Positions 1-13,169 of a stretch of DNA of 64,000 nucleotides are shown in pieces. The stretch is taken from assembly GCF_964340395.1 (NCBI RefSeq), contig NC_135549.1:31463332-31527331 (forward strand). Reading direction: 5' to 3'. Position 1 is the stretch's first letter. Every line of letters starts with the position of its first letter. Both the position numbers and the translations under genes were made by a program. The stretch comes from Glandiceps talaboti. Lineage: Eukaryota; Hemichordata; Enteropneusta; Spengelidae. The notes beneath the pieces were generated by a model. That model was not told where the DNA came from and did no database searches. It saw nothing but the letters and a program-made list of their open reading frames with translations.

Positions 1-1660
1 GGTGCTGATCAAAACTCTTTTCATTTAAACTGTTGAAATAGTATATTATCTACGTCCTATTTTTTCTCGCCGCTACCATTGCTTGCTCTCAAGATCGATG
101 TCTGGTATATGTACGTATTATAAACCAGTTATAGTCCCAAATCAGTGTGTGTCTTGCGGTATTATACAATATAGCCTAGTACTGTGTTCAAGAGTATCAT
201 TGAATGAGAAAGGAAGCGGTTTTATCTACCGATTTTCATAACATTGACCAATATACCATTATTCCATCTTTAGTATTCAGAGGATAAGACTTGGTTTGTA
301 TCATGTGGATATCGAACCATGGCATTTGTTTATAATAGTATCGTTTCCTAGATACTTTCAGGGTTAGTTCACCGCGCATACTCAGAACACTGATACCCTT
401 TACAGTTGGTACTGCACATTATCATAATTACATGTGTGTGCTACTAGATTATTAACGTATCAAGTACAGTATTCGCATACTCTACGTAAAGTAGGTGAGT
501 TGACAAAGGAACGGACACTCACATTGATGTGTGCAAATACAAGTAGTAAAGTGTATCCCCCCTAAAAAGAGCTAGATGAATCATTGAACAATATAAGCTT
601 GTGTTCTAGCAGACGACAGCCTGTATATGTAGGCCACGATTTCTAAATTAGCCACAGATAAAACATTTTAACAATAGTGTTTTAATAACGTTGATACCGA
701 CAAATTAATGTCCCAATACCTGTAACCGTATTTCATAACGTCGGAAAAGAACTTGATTAGCGGGAAAAGGCAGGACGCCACATAATTGATGCCGCTTGCT
801 CAAGGTAATAAAGAAAAAAGTACCCACCGAATATAGCTAGGAATAAACCACAGACAAGTTCTTACTTGACTGTGAATAAACACAACACCATCCGTCTATT
901 TGGATCCATAAAAATAGTTCCGAGTATCAGACAGTAACTACTTACACACTGCCTATACATTCAATGCAAGAATTAAAATGCAGCACTGCAAAAGGGGAGA
1001 AGTTGAGTCATCAATTTTGGAAAATGGCACTTTCAAATTTTCATTCGTCATGGTGATAGTGTAACTCTCCCTAACCATTTCATCATAATATTGTCAACAA
1101 CAAAAAATTGTGAATTTCTATAAATGTGATTTATATCATTTTGATTTCGATTAGTGGCAACACGACATATTTTCAAATACAAAGGTCAGAGCTAGGTGAC
1201 ATGAATATCACTTGTACTCGTGTGAGTAATATTTTCTGTAGGCTTGTTATTCACACTTTGTTTTAAAGCCCGGTCCCTTACAACCTTGTCGTTTCAATCC
1301 TATGACCCGTTTCCTTTAAATGTCACCATGGAAAATGGAGGAATCTCGCAAATTTACATCACGGTGACATGATATTATATAATATGTTCAAAAATACAAC
1401 AGTGTCATGGAATCGAATAGCATCAGACTCACCTATTAAAATAATACATCGATATAGGCCCGGGATATAGGCTGACATTTTTTTAAAGTCATATTTACTA
1501 CATACATATTTTACATCTACTCAGTGTTTATTCGACTGATTATCAAATTACTGTTATTAGTAGGGGCCAATTCAAGCCAATGTGTAAACTAACAAACATT
1601 TTAGCTTTGTCTACGCTGGAAACTACTTATCACAACATGTGACTCATCCGTACCAGTATT
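1..1660. other. AT-rich DNA without recognisable genes
   Basis: No frame longer than about 60 codons with any familiar motif, no tandem repeat and no strong inverted repeat. I see nothing here that supports a gene. Confidence 0.6.
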
Positions 1661-1863
1661 CGTACCAAGCAATCTGATTAAAATCTGATGTTAGATAGGC
1701 TGGTTTTCCTGTATTTACCTTTATTCCATCGTTATTGCGTCTTTTACGTTAGTTTTTTATTTTCCTGGACGAACGCCTTTCAGACGCAATAACGATGGAA
1801 TAAAGGTAAATACAGGAAAACCAGCCTATCTAACATCAGATTTTAATCAGATTGCGTACCAAG
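1661..1863. mobile_element. Fold-back DNA transposon, family A copy 1 (9-bp TSD)
   Basis: Two 73-bp arms (1670-1742 and 1782-1854) are perfect reverse complements around a 39-bp loop. The ends read CAATCTGATTAAAATC and GATTTTAATCAGATTG. A perfect 9-bp direct repeat, CGTACCAAG, flanks the element at 1661-1669 and 1855-1863 and is taken as the target-site duplication. The element is 185 bp with no coding capacity. A second element with the same kind of ends lies at 17978-18187. A 9-bp TSD is known for Mutator-like and some Merlin/Rehavkus transposons, but the superfamily is not proven here. The perfect arms suggest recent insertion or gene conversion. Confidence 0.9.
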
Positions 1864-2278
1864 GTACCATGTACCGTATGTAAATGACTTCGCATTCCCC
1901 TTTCGGTAAGCTACATGTGTGTTGGTAGTTCGGAGAATTATCTATCATGTTACGTAATTGAGTATATTATGCCAGTTCAAGTTCATTCGAGTGGACAACA
2001 CAAAGGACAAAGTTTACTGCATGCTGCAGTTGCCATGTTATAGTGATAATGATAACAAAATCAAAACAATAAACGAACATGTGCGCATGTGCGAACAGAA
2101 GGGAAATTCCCCGTAAACTTGAGTTGGCAGGTCATAAACCGCAAAAGATCAGCTGTCTGTGGGTCAGCCGAGATATTGTCGATGTCCAGTTTGTGATACA
2201 GCATGATTCATATCACCATCTGTATTTTACAAATTTTGACGACTTGACTTTTTCGGACACATGTCTTGCTTACTTTAT
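1864..2278. other. Unique sequence between fold-back element and HINE
   Basis: No repeat or gene recognised. A frame starting near 2079 runs into the HINE and is a chance frame. Confidence 0.5.
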
Positions 2279-3713
2279 TAGTCCCCGCCGGATGAAGTCC
2301 GGGACGGGAACTTATGGATTGGGTTCCGTCTGTCCGTGCGTCCGTGCGTCCGTCCGTCCATCCGTCCGTCCGTCCACAGCCATTTCTTGGAGATGCCTTG
2401 ACCGATTTTTTTCAAACTCGGTACAGGGGCAACATACAATGGCATACATATGCACGTTAATTTGTTTCATGATACGATCCAATATGGCCGCCTGGCAGCC
2501 ATTTTGTTTACAAATTTTCCCTGTCTAAAGCCATAACTCAGACATGCTTGAACAGATCTCATTCAAAGTTGGTATTAGGACAGTGTTCTATGACATACAT
2601 GTGTATATTCATTGTTGTTATGATACGATCCAATATGGCCGCCTAGCAGCCATTTTGTTTGAGAATTTTCCATGTCCAAAGCCATAACTCAGACATGCTT
2701 GAACAGATCTCATTCAAAGTTGGCATTAGGACAGTGTTCTATGACATACATGTGCATATCCATTTTCATCGTGATACGATCCAATATGGCCGCCTGGCAG
2801 CCATTTTGTTTGCGAATTTTCCATGTCCAAAGCCATAACTCAGACATGCTTGAACAGATCTCATTCAAAGTTGGTATTTGGACAGTGTTTTATGACATAC
2901 ATGTGCATATTCATTGTTGTTGTGATACGATCCAATATGGCCGCCTGGCAGCCATTTTGTTTGCGATTTTTCCATGTCCAAAGCCATAACTCAGACATGC
3001 TTGAACAGATCTCATTCAAAGTTGGCATTAGGACAGTGTTCTATGACATACATGTGTATATTCATTGTTGTTATGATACGATCCAATATGGCCGCCTAGC
3101 AGCCATTTTGTTTGAGAATTTTCCATGTCCAAAGCCATAACTCAGACATGCTTGAACAGATCTCATTCAAAGTTGGCATTAGGACAGTGTTCTATGACAT
3201 ACATGTGCATATCCATTTTCATCGTGATACGATCCAATATGGCCGCCTGGCAGCCATTTTGTTTGCGAATTTTCCATGTCCAAAGCCATAACTCAGACAT
3301 GCTTGAACAGATCTCATTCAAAGTTGGTATTTGGACAGTGTTTTATGACATACATGTGCATATTCATTGTTGTTGTGATACGATCCAATATGGCCGCCTG
3401 GCAGCCATTTTGTTTGCGATTTTTCCATGTCCAAAGCCATAACTCAGACATGCTTGAACAGATCTCATTCAAAGTTGGTATTAGGACAGTGTTCTATGAC
3501 ATACATACATGTGCATATCCATTTTCTTCGTGGTACGATCCCCCATACCCGACCCATCCTTTATTGTTGTAGGCATGTTCCATGTCCAACAAGCAGACAC
3601 AACATATCTAAGTCTGTTTGTTTTAGGTTCACAAGTGTTGTTGCGTGATCAGAGTAGTGATAATTCCTTAAAACCCAATCATAGCGGGGACTATGTCATT
3701 CTCAATGACTTGT
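2279..3713 (+). mobile_element. HINE-type non-autonomous Helentron, copy 1
   Basis: In order: (1) 5' end TAGTCCCCGC, which starts a hairpin ending near 2315; (2) a short CCGT/GCGT microsatellite at 2334-2376; (3) about seven tandem units of 151 bp; (4) a unique tail; (5) the inverted subterminal repeat GCGGGGACTA at 3684-3693; (6) a terminal stem-loop GTCATT-CTC-AATGAC followed by TTGT. The flanking bases are T on both sides, as expected for T^T insertion. Subterminal inverted repeats, a core tandem array, a tetranucleotide tract and a 3' hairpin are the published hallmarks of HINEs (DINE-1-like and bivalve pearl/Cg_HINE elements). No Rep/helicase is encoded, so it must be mobilised in trans. 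Frames of about 105 codons inside come from the repeats. Confidence 0.78.
2521..3530 (+). repeat. 151-bp tandem array with 453-bp higher-order period
   Basis: Each unit contains GATACGATCCAATATGGC, GCCATTTTGTTTG and CATGTCCAAAGCCATAACTC, recurring every 151 bp. Three unit variants differ before GATACGATCC (TTGTTA, TTCATCG, TTGTTG) and occur in the same order twice, so segments 453 bp apart are almost identical (for example 2672-2989 and 3125-3442). This is a higher-order repeat from a recent three-unit duplication inside the element. The other three HINE copies have about four to six such units without this pattern. Confidence 0.9.
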
Positions 3714-5425
3714 TACATTTAAATCAACTTGAAGTCGAACGCTTACTAAATTCACATCTATCAATCATTCCACCATTACAAAATACAGGGTTATGTAAGT
3801 TACCGTAACAATACTTTACCAATCACCAATATTAAACTTAAGCTTACGGGGTATTAAATTATACTTTCTTATACAATGTTACCCGCATTTAATACAACGA
3901 CTTCGACTTGGACAGAGTCAAGCCTTTTACGTGTGACATTCATCCATCGACGTTCATTTTAGATTGTCGACATCCTTCGCCTATGTTATCACAACGTTAT
4001 GTGTCATCATAAATTGCCTGTCTCTTGTGATGAATCACAATCCTTCAGATTTACATATATGTGTATAACATATAAAACATAATATAATCGACATAGCAAT
4101 CGAAACTCCTTTGCTTTATAATTATAGCAACGTGTAATGTACGTTATAAAATCGTATTAAATTAAATTTTACAATATTATAGAAACTTAAAGACAACAGC
4201 AATTATTTTGCCAATAGATAAGCTTACCTATACCCGTACACAGATTTACGCACCTTAACATATACTGGAATCAGCTCTCATCATATCGATGTCAGACACG
4301 TGTATTAAGAATACATGTAAACACTGCTAGAACGGAATAGAGTAGAACTTAGACTATCCGTAGTTCTCGGATTGATCGACAGATCGACATAAAACAAAGA
4401 CTTGATGTGCAACCGTGGGCGACCACATTCCCAAAGCTTGAATATATTGCTGACATGTGTGAATTTAATAGATGTACCAGCCCACGGACTTGTGGTTGAC
4501 ATTTAAAGTAAGATTCCCCTCTCCCACACATGGTGCATTGATCTAGAATAACCCAAGCCTTCGACCCAACTGTCCAGTAATAATTCAAATTTGTAAATTG
4601 TAATTCGGAACATTTCCGATGTGTCAGACTGATTCCACGTTACGTGGAATAAAATAACTAGTAACCGCTCATACAACCATATACTAGTAGACATGGAGAA
4701 GTTGCTTCTCCATTGTTTTATGTATTTACACGTTAGCAAATTAGTGACACCTCAGACCACTCACAGTCCCTCTAGAAAACTATGGACCACTATCATGACT
4801 ATAGAGGTGACACATACAAAAGAGTGTTTTCATGCCTGACTTATAAAATGTACTTGACAATGGATGACCGTCAGATAAACTGTGTGTCTTGTAACATTTA
4901 CATAGATTTGATATAGATGTTCCTTATACTCTTATTTGTTTTTAAACACTGAATAAGCTTACTGGACGTAATTCGTTGTAAAACCAACATCTACGACAAC
5001 ACAACTATTATAACTGTACATATGGATCGATCATCGTGTGATAAAGAGCTGGTTAGTTGTAGATCTGGACTATTCACTATCAGTCTGAGGTAAAAAGTGA
5101 AATTTAAAGATGAAAATTAGCATAACTAACACTAAAAATACATTAAGCATACTGCAATTTATTAAGACATTGATGCATTATTCCAGGTGTCAATATTTTG
5201 ATAACAATTAGTATTGTTACAACTAGTACTGTTAATAACAAACTAAAATCAAACTTCTAAATTGAATATGTTTGATATCGTTAAAACGCGCTTGTCATGA
5301 CAAGGTCAATCGACAATAAATACAACCAGTTTAATTTTGTTTATCGGAAAAAAGTTACTTGTAATGTGCAATAGGACAAATAGACTGATTGGTCACTACC
5401 TATAGACAGATATATTCGTCACTCT
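3714..5425. other. AT-rich unique DNA
   Basis: No coding signal. The minus-strand frames at 4305-4739 (65-79 codons) overlap each other and show no recognisable domain. A short palindrome, TTCCACGTTACGTGGAA, lies near 4631. Nothing else noted. Confidence 0.55.
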
Positions 5426-5541
5426 GTTAACAATTTGACCTGCTCGCACACGGAGTAAGTCAGGACTCGATTCTGACAATGTCCCTAGCATTGTCAGAAT
5501 CGAGTCACGTACTCCGTCTGCAAGCAGGACTAGCTAACTAT
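5426..5541. mobile_element. Small fold-back element, TAG-ended, degenerate TSD
   Basis: Inverted arms of about 42 bp share ACTCGATTCTGACAATG and CCTGCTnGCAnACGGAGTA and meet around a short loop near 5482. The right end reads as TAGTCCTGCTTGCAGACGG on the minus strand. Flanks GTTAACAAT (5426-5434) and GCTAACTAT (5533-5541) agree at 7 of 9 positions, a plausible decayed 9-bp TSD. The left terminus has diverged. Confidence 0.6.
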
Positions 5542-6089
5542 AAACTATTAAGTTTGTAGCAATTGATTGCGATGAACAATTCAGCCTAGTCACAACCCCA
5601 AAATAGACAATTAAAAGAAACTCTTATCAAAACAAATCACCTTCCAACAATACGAATATTTTCTTTTTAGTTTATGTTAGTGATTGTATAACACTTTAAG
5701 ACCTTATTAATGCTCGGGAACCCCCCCCCCCCCCCATCATACTGAATACATGGGCGAGGCTGGCATAGTGAAACACGTGGGTGACACAATATATCTTGCC
5801 AGGCCCATCTTGTACATAAAGGTGTGTTTTTTTCAAACATTTCTTACAACGTTAAACTGTCAACGTTGACTAATAAAGAATATATTAGTCACTGATAAAG
5901 CTAATCCTATCCTAAGTCAAAATCGATAAGTTCTTAACACAAGTTGTAACTTTTTCGAAAGAATTCTTGTATATCAAATGTCTAAAACTTTTGTAACCTC
6001 TAAAGTAAACACATATTAAGAATAATGTATATCCACTATGAGCCTATATACTAAATATATAATATAGTATAATGTAATTCAAAAGGCCT
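5542..6089. other. AT-rich unique DNA with a C homopolymer
   Basis: A run of about 17 C lies near 5720-5736. No gene or repeat otherwise recognised. Confidence 0.5.
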
Positions 6090-6650
6090 GTGAGTTTCAT
6101 AGTACTTGAAAATTATTTGAATGTTTGTACTACAAGAATTTTAAGTTGTTAGAAGTAAATTGTATCACGGTCTATTCCTGCAAGAAAGTGATGACCATTT
6201 TTACCTACCGTTCGGGAAAGTTATGTTATGCTTTTCTGTGTGTGTGTATGTGTGTGTGTGTGTGTTTGTTTGTTTGTTTGTTTGTTTGTTTGTGTGTGTG
6301 TGTGTTTGTTTGTTTGTGTGTCTGTCTGTCTGTCTGTCTGTCAATGAGTTCTTTGCATTTATTCATTAGCCTTTGTTTGTAATGAGTCATTTGCATAATT
6401 AATTATTTTTTGTAATTAGGTAAAACCTTAAGAATGCAATCTTCATATTTTGTAGAATTCTGTACATACACTGACGATGAGAAAATGCACTTTCCGTAAG
6501 CTTTTGATTATAATGAGCCATCTGCATAATTAAAGAATTTTGTCTGGTATATTTATTGGAGATATATTTTTTTTTAAAATCTAACAAGTCTTTTGTATAT
6601 ATAATTAATATATTTTTGGTAAGGCCTAAAGAAAACACTTGTTTGGCTCC
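6090..6650 (-). repeat. 150-bp repeat family 2 with GACA microsatellite, copy 1
   Basis: Contains TG/TTTG/TCTG microsatellite (6236-6342) followed by diverged units with TTTGCATAATTAA, GTAATTAGG and CTTAAGAATGCA. On the minus strand these match the units at 23190-23960. The coding-like frames at 6125-6382 are the microsatellite read in different frames. Element boundaries are not resolved. Confidence 0.65.
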
Positions 6651-8165
6651 AGTTACCCGATCTTACCTAGTGTTTCACTGCCGTCGATCCTAAACTTTTT
6701 TTTTACATATTCGAGAAAAAAAATAATAAAATCGCGAAAATTGTGAAGTCTCGTCAGAAATAGTGGATGGCCAGGATGCGGAAACTGACATAAAAAGACA
6801 ATATAAAACTGTTCTCCCAATCTGTAATGGCTGCACATCTGATGAGAAGAAACCAATAACACAGAGACCATATGGAAAACAATGGAACACATAACTACCT
6901 GAACAAGTCATTGAGAATGACATAGTCCCCGCTATAATTGGGTTTTAAGGAATTATCACTACTCTGATCACGCAACAACATTTGTGAACCTAAAACAAAC
7001 AGACTTAGATATGTTGTGTGTGCTTGTTGGACATGGAATATGCCTCCAACGATAAAGGATTGGTTGGGTATGGGGGATCATATCACGATGAAAATGGAGT
7101 CTGAGTTATGGCTTTGAACATGGAAAATTCACAAAAAAATGGCTGCCAGGCAGCCATATTGGATCGTATCACGACGAAAATGGATATGCACATGTATGTC
7201 ATAGAACACTGTCCTAATACCAACTTTAAATGAGATCTGTTCAAGCATGTCTGAGTTATGGCTTTGGACATGAAAATTCGCAAACAAAATGGCTGCCAGG
7301 CAGCCATATTGGATCGTATCACGATGAAAATGGATATGCACATGTATGTCATAGAACACTGTCCTAATACCAACTTTGAATGAGATCTGTTCAAGCATGT
7401 CTGAGTTATGGCTTTGGACATGAAAATTCGCAAACAAAATGGCTGCCAGGCAGCCATATTGGATCGTATCACAACGAAAATGGATATACACATGTATGTC
7501 ATAGAACACTGTCCTAATACCAACTTTGAATGATATCTGTTTAAGCATGTCTGAGTTATGGCTTTGGACATGGAAAATTCACAAACAAAATGGCTGGCAG
7601 GCAGCCATATTGGATCATATCACGACGAAAATGGATATACACATGTATGTCATAGAACACTGTCCTAATACCAACTTTGAATGAGATCTGTTCAAGCATG
7701 TCTGAGTTATGGCTTTGGACATGAAAATTCACAAACAAAATGGCTACCAGGCAGCCATATTGGATCGTATCACAATGAAAATGGATATGCACATGTATGT
7801 CATAGAACACTGTCCTAATACCAACTTTGAATAAGATCTGTTAAAGCATGTCTGAGTTATGGCTCTAGACAGGGAAAATTCGCAAACAAAATGGTTGCTA
7901 GGAGGCCATATTGGATCGTATCATAAAACAAATTGACGTGCATATGTATGCCATAGTATGTTGCCCCTGTACCAAGTTTGAAAAAAATCGGTCCAGGCAT
8001 CTCCAAGAAACAGCTGCGGACGGACGGACGGACGGACGGACGCACGGACAGACGGAACCCAATCCATAAGTCCCCGTTCCGGATTTCGTCCGCGGGGACT
8101 AACTAGACACTCTAATATAGAAAAAGAATATAAGAAAATAAAATAAAAAATCTAAAATTGAGCGT
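6625..8165 (+). repeat. Dispersed repeat X copy 1, split by a HINE
   Basis: 6625-6902 matches 10635-10880 and, in part, 46225-46300. Shared strings include AATAAAATCGCGAAAATTGTG, split here as AATAAAATCGCG and AAAATTGTGAA, plus AAGACAATATAAAACTGTTC and GAAGAAACCAATAACAC. The sequence resumes after the HINE at 8102 with CTAGACACTC and ends in an A-rich tail, AAAATAAAAAATCT, also seen near 10968. I do not recognise its class; no coding frame persists between copies. Confidence 0.75.
6903..8101 (-). mobile_element. HINE-type non-autonomous Helentron, copy 2 (nested)
   Basis: Same architecture as the element at 2279-3713 on the opposite strand: terminal stem-loop GTCATT/AATGAC at the left end, subterminal repeat TAGTCCCCGC near 6925, about six 151-bp units (7100-7860), an ACGG run near 8017-8044, the 5' hairpin and end GCGGGGACTA at 8101. 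Its ends can be fixed against empty sites: ACTACCTGA continues directly to CCTAGACA in the related repeat near 46304, while here ACTACCTGA is followed by the element and then ACTAGACA. No coding capacity. Confidence 0.82.
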
Positions 8166-9180
8166 AATCGGAAGCACACAGTATATTTATTAGTCCTAAT
8201 TAAAGCTGCAATAGCTGTAACTGTTTCTTGAAACTGTTTTCATAGATATAATGATTTATTGATTCGCAATATCAGAGTCGTAACCGTACTCACTATACGA
8301 TATCGAATCACGTGACCTGTGGGTAAACGTATTTGTATAGTAGTACGTATAGTATGGTGTGATATATCCCATCAAATTGATGTTCTGGTCCGCACCCAAA
8401 ACTCATCGCCCCATATACATCACATTTCCACTAATTACTATACTACTTATAGATAAAATAGATCACTAATTGACATGTAGAATGTCTAATAATTGGTATT
8501 TTAACAAATTTCAATGAACATATTGTGGATTGTCTGGTCGATAAAAATAATTCTTCAATCGACAAATTTCAAATTTTAAGTAATTTAGTACATGCATCGA
8601 TGATAACAAAGCATATACGTCCGACATTGCTTGATGATGTAGTTTCAATTGATTGAGGTATTTTCATGAATGTTTTTGTTATAATGCTATATCTTAATGT
8701 GGTACATGTATATTGATATATATGGATATAATATTGATGATAACAACGGATATAGAAAAAAATAATTCCTTACAGAAGGCAATATTCAGTTTCATCTGGT
8801 TATTTATTGACATTCTTTTCACGTTAGAACACAACAATCGTTTTTCACAGTAGATTGTCCCAATTTTCATTTGTTTATGACCATGATTCATAAAATCTCC
8901 TCTCGATAAAAATCACTCATTTTAATTATATAACCACGTCGACAAACTCAATCGACTCCATGTCTGTATTTCATTTACTAGATAAATGTACATTGCACAT
9001 ATAGTGTAATTTATACCATAATCAAGCTAAATTATTGTCAAACAAAAAATATGGGTTATATACGCTGGTCGTTGTACATCACGAAAATTCGTGTCTCTAC
9101 GTCCGGCTCGAGTCAAAACGTTCCAAGTCGCCATTATTTTTCCCGATTTTTCATAAATTATGAATGAGGAGACATAATTG
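8166..9180. other. AT-rich unique DNA
   Basis: No gene or repeat recognised. The minus-strand frame at 8694-8891 is short and without motif. Confidence 0.5.
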
Positions 9181-9335
9181 TATTATTCCCCAATGTTGTA
9201 CTTCATTCAGTCAGAAAACACTCGTGACCTAAGGGTTAACTTTGTCACTAATCGTCTAGCGACTCGTATCGACAAGGCTCCCTTGGGTCACTCGTATTTT
9301 CCTCAGCTGAACGAAGAAATTTGGGGGGAATAATA
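9181..9335. mobile_element. Imperfect fold-back element
   Basis: The stretch is an imperfect palindrome. Ends TATTATTCCCC (9181-9191) and GGGGAATAATA (9325-9335) are inverted, and the match continues inward through TTCATTCAG/CTGAACGAA and CACTCGTGACC/GGTCACTCGTAT. No clean TSD was found, so the mobile origin is inferred from similarity in form to the other fold-back elements. Confidence 0.55.
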
Positions 9336-10634
9336 GCTAATAATATCGTTTGTGCCGGGTGAGTGCATTAGCAGTGTTGGACTGGGGCTTCCGCCGGTGG
9401 TTTCAAAAATCTTTTTATACATAACTTCAATTTAGCTACAACTTAATATTTGTTGAAATGTGTTGTTTTACATGTTTGACTTGACTTTGCTAACAAACTT
9501 TACCAAATTCACTCTACCACCAATATGATAATAGATGAACGAATCCGAATTTACATAATTTGTTTTCATGGGAAAATAGCTTGCAACTTGCGCACAGGCT
9601 TGAATAGACATACACTGACCATACCACTGCCCGCAAAGTACTAGGTCTAAGTGCACGTCACTTTGAAAACATTTTACATTGTATGACAATGAATGAATTA
9701 AAGTGAAGCCAAGACAAAGTAAATCGATTCTTTCGTTTTCTGTCAGACTAGGCCACACACTTTCAGGCATACGTTCTTAGGTTGTATCGATCGTGGGGGC
9801 GCCCTTTTGTGAAGATATAATGTAGGCTGTGACCGTATTAAAAATCACAACCTTAATGAAAGAAAGAGAAAATTGTAAAAAGACGTCAGGGGTGTACAGA
9901 TCCTGATGATGAAAGACATTGTCGACGTTGAAAAGGAAAGTTATAGTGGTCGTGGGTAGCTTGACCAAATGAGTCATTACTTGACAATGTCATGCATGCC
10001 AGAACCCTTGAAGTATTACCAGGGAAAAAAATAAACCTATTAAATATTGATGTGTGTAAATGTATTATATATGTATACTTTAACATTCTAACATTCGTCG
10101 TATTTTCGTACTTTCTCAATTAAAGTTTGTAATGTTTGCTTTGCGAAAGAAATCTTCAAAGCCATTAACACTACTTGTTCTTCATTCATTGCCCATATTG
10201 AAGCATATGTGTACAACGTCTAAAGACTCGGAACCCCAAACACTAATTTGCACGTTTTTGAAATAATGTTCTACAATAAGCCAAATCGATTTTAACTTTA
10301 GAGTAAGATACAATTGGCATACAAGACAGTATCAGGCTAACTGCAAATGTCTTTGATATAGATACAGGTGTAGACACATACTGGTGTTAAATCAATGACA
10401 TAGTATTTTCAAATGTGATTATAATTTAGGGGTGTGTCTGTTTAGAAAACCTATCTCCCACATTATTGGTTTACATGTAAATGGTGATGAAGATGGACAC
10501 GAGTGACTGACTTAACCTGTACCAATGTGAAGAAATACTTGAATGCTCTACGTACAAATCGTTTGAAAGTAACTGAAGCAACTCCCATTATACATTGAAG
10601 ATGGAGGTCAGTACCAATAGTACAAATCTTATAA
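9336..10634. other. Unique DNA, no gene recognised
   Basis: Minus-strand frames at 9468-9770 (100 codons) and 9777-10119 lack any domain I can name. They could hide an exon, but there is no convincing splice or codon evidence. Confidence 0.45.
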
Positions 10635-10896
10635 AGGCCTAAAAAATTGTTTGGTTACCCAACCCTACCTAGTTTTTAAGTGCCGATCCTAAACTTTTTT
10701 AAAAAGTATTCAAGAAAAAATAATAAAATCGCGAAAATTGTGAAATCTCGCGAGAAATAGTGGTAACTGACATCATCTTTAAAAGACAATATAAAACTGT
10801 TCCTCCAATATGTAATGGTTGTATGATGAGAAGAAACCAATAACACAAAGATCATTTGGAAAACATGACTACTCTCAAGCTAGACACTCGCATATG

Positions 10897-10963
<67 letters not shown>

Positions 10964-11005
10964 TAATAAAATAAAAAATCTACCTACCCCACCTACTCTA
11001 AAATT
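10635..11005 (+). repeat. Dispersed repeat X copy 2 with a TA microsatellite
   Basis: Matches the repeat at 6625-6902 through AGGCCTAAA, AATAAAATCGCG, AAGACAATATAAAACTGTTC and GAAGAAACCAATAACAC. It then gives the uninterrupted equivalent of the HINE insertion site (CTACTCTCAAGCTAGACACTC near 10869-10889). A TA run of about 60 bp (10899-10960) precedes an A-rich 3' part with CTACCTACCCCACC. Confidence 0.75.
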
Positions 11006-12141
11006 GATTTACCATTACCTTTGAAATCGTGTAATATCGAACACAACAGCGCAATATAGGGGGACACCATTAGATCCTTTGTTCATGTATATAATGTAAA
11101 CGTATTAGGTCAGACCTAATCATCGAGAGCGATGTAGTAGCTGTTCCGATCATTTAGTCATTTTCCAGCAACAATAACGGATTTCACGTTAACGTTGTTT
11201 TTGAATAAGTTTCCCACAACATATTGGTACAAATTCTCGTTATATATCCCGACGACGCGAACATGTGATATAGCAGGCCACGTGTTCGACGACTATTGAG
11301 TAATAGTACCGTGCGTGCGTCAATCTGTAACCTAAGGTTACAAGGTTACCAGTTCACTGGACATGCGCGTTATATATCATGCAGTGCTCAACTATAATAA
11401 AAAGCGAATATATTCATTATGTTGAGCACTCGGTCATCGGATCGTATTAGGCCGGCTGTGTACATGTATATTGAGATTCAGACTGTTAAAATCAGCATGT
11501 TCGTTTATACGAAATGAAACGACATCCCTTTTTAAAAAGTTACAATTGGTCGAGTAGAAGGTTAAATTTTGCACTTCGACTAGTATATTGGTAAATATAT
11601 ATATATATGCGCAGTTTATTTATAGCTATAGCTTTATTTGTAATTTATAATTTATGGGGTTTTTCACTTCGGTGTTACATTTTAGTGTTTTCTCTTTCTG
11701 TTTGTTTTATTTGTATGGGTCGCTGGCCTGAAATAAAGAATAATAATATAGCATGCTACAGATAGTTATTGAGGTACTGCACAGTATAAGTCTTCTGTGA
11801 TTTTCAAAGATCTACGTAATAGTGTGCTATATACACACGGCTATTAGGTCTCTACTCCTGCATTTTGAGTCATATGTCATCTCATCGGCTGAGTCTGTGA
11901 TACGCAATGAATGTACAGAACAATTTACACCAGAAATGACTCAACGTGTGAAGGTAGGAACATTCGTCTGATGGGCTGAAGGGTGGGAGATGATTTGCTC
12001 ATGATTTGAATCATATCCAACCTCAGGAGCAGTCGTATACCTTGTACATTTACAAAATTTGTGGCAAAATGTACAGTTCTCAAACCTTTCTTCGAAGGTG
12101 ATAGCCATGGGAATATTATGTTTGGATTTGCCTTAAATACT
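11006..12141. other. Unique DNA with one small hairpin
   Basis: Ten-base inverted repeats AGTGCTCAAC (11383-11392) and GTTGAGCACT (11421-11430) enclose 28 bases. Nothing else recognised and no coding signal. Confidence 0.5.
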
Positions 12142-12866
<725 letters not shown>

Positions 12867-12986
12867 TCCATTCATCCATTCCTATACGCTTATATATAAT
12901 ATTCTTTTTCTTTTGAATTAAGTCTATAATGCTATGCTTCTAATATTGCATCGAGTGCTACTCGCTCCCGTGAGACACTTATAGGA

Positions 12987-13114
<128 letters not shown>

Positions 13115-13169
13115 TGCCATTTCCGAGTTTTCGTTTTGCGTATATTGCAGCTTCGTGTGCTTTCAAGTA

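Noticed and set aside
2521-3530. CRISPR-like direct repeats
   Set aside because: Units are contiguous 151-bp copies without unique spacers, in eukaryotic DNA.
2672-3572. Several identical 98-105-codon frames
   Set aside because: They recur every 151 bp because they lie in the HINE repeat; other copies contain stops, so there is no selection on coding.
6838-6870. CTGATGA followed by GAAAC, a hammerhead-like core
   Set aside because: Only a few bases separate the two motifs, so no stem II can form, and the string varies between copies (10831, 46250).
7083-7571. 162-codon minus frame with repeated peptide blocks
   Set aside because: It is also the HINE core array; the apparent protein repeats are DNA repeats.
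9903-9917. CTGATGATGAAAG
   Set aside because: There is no room for stem II and no matching stem I or III.
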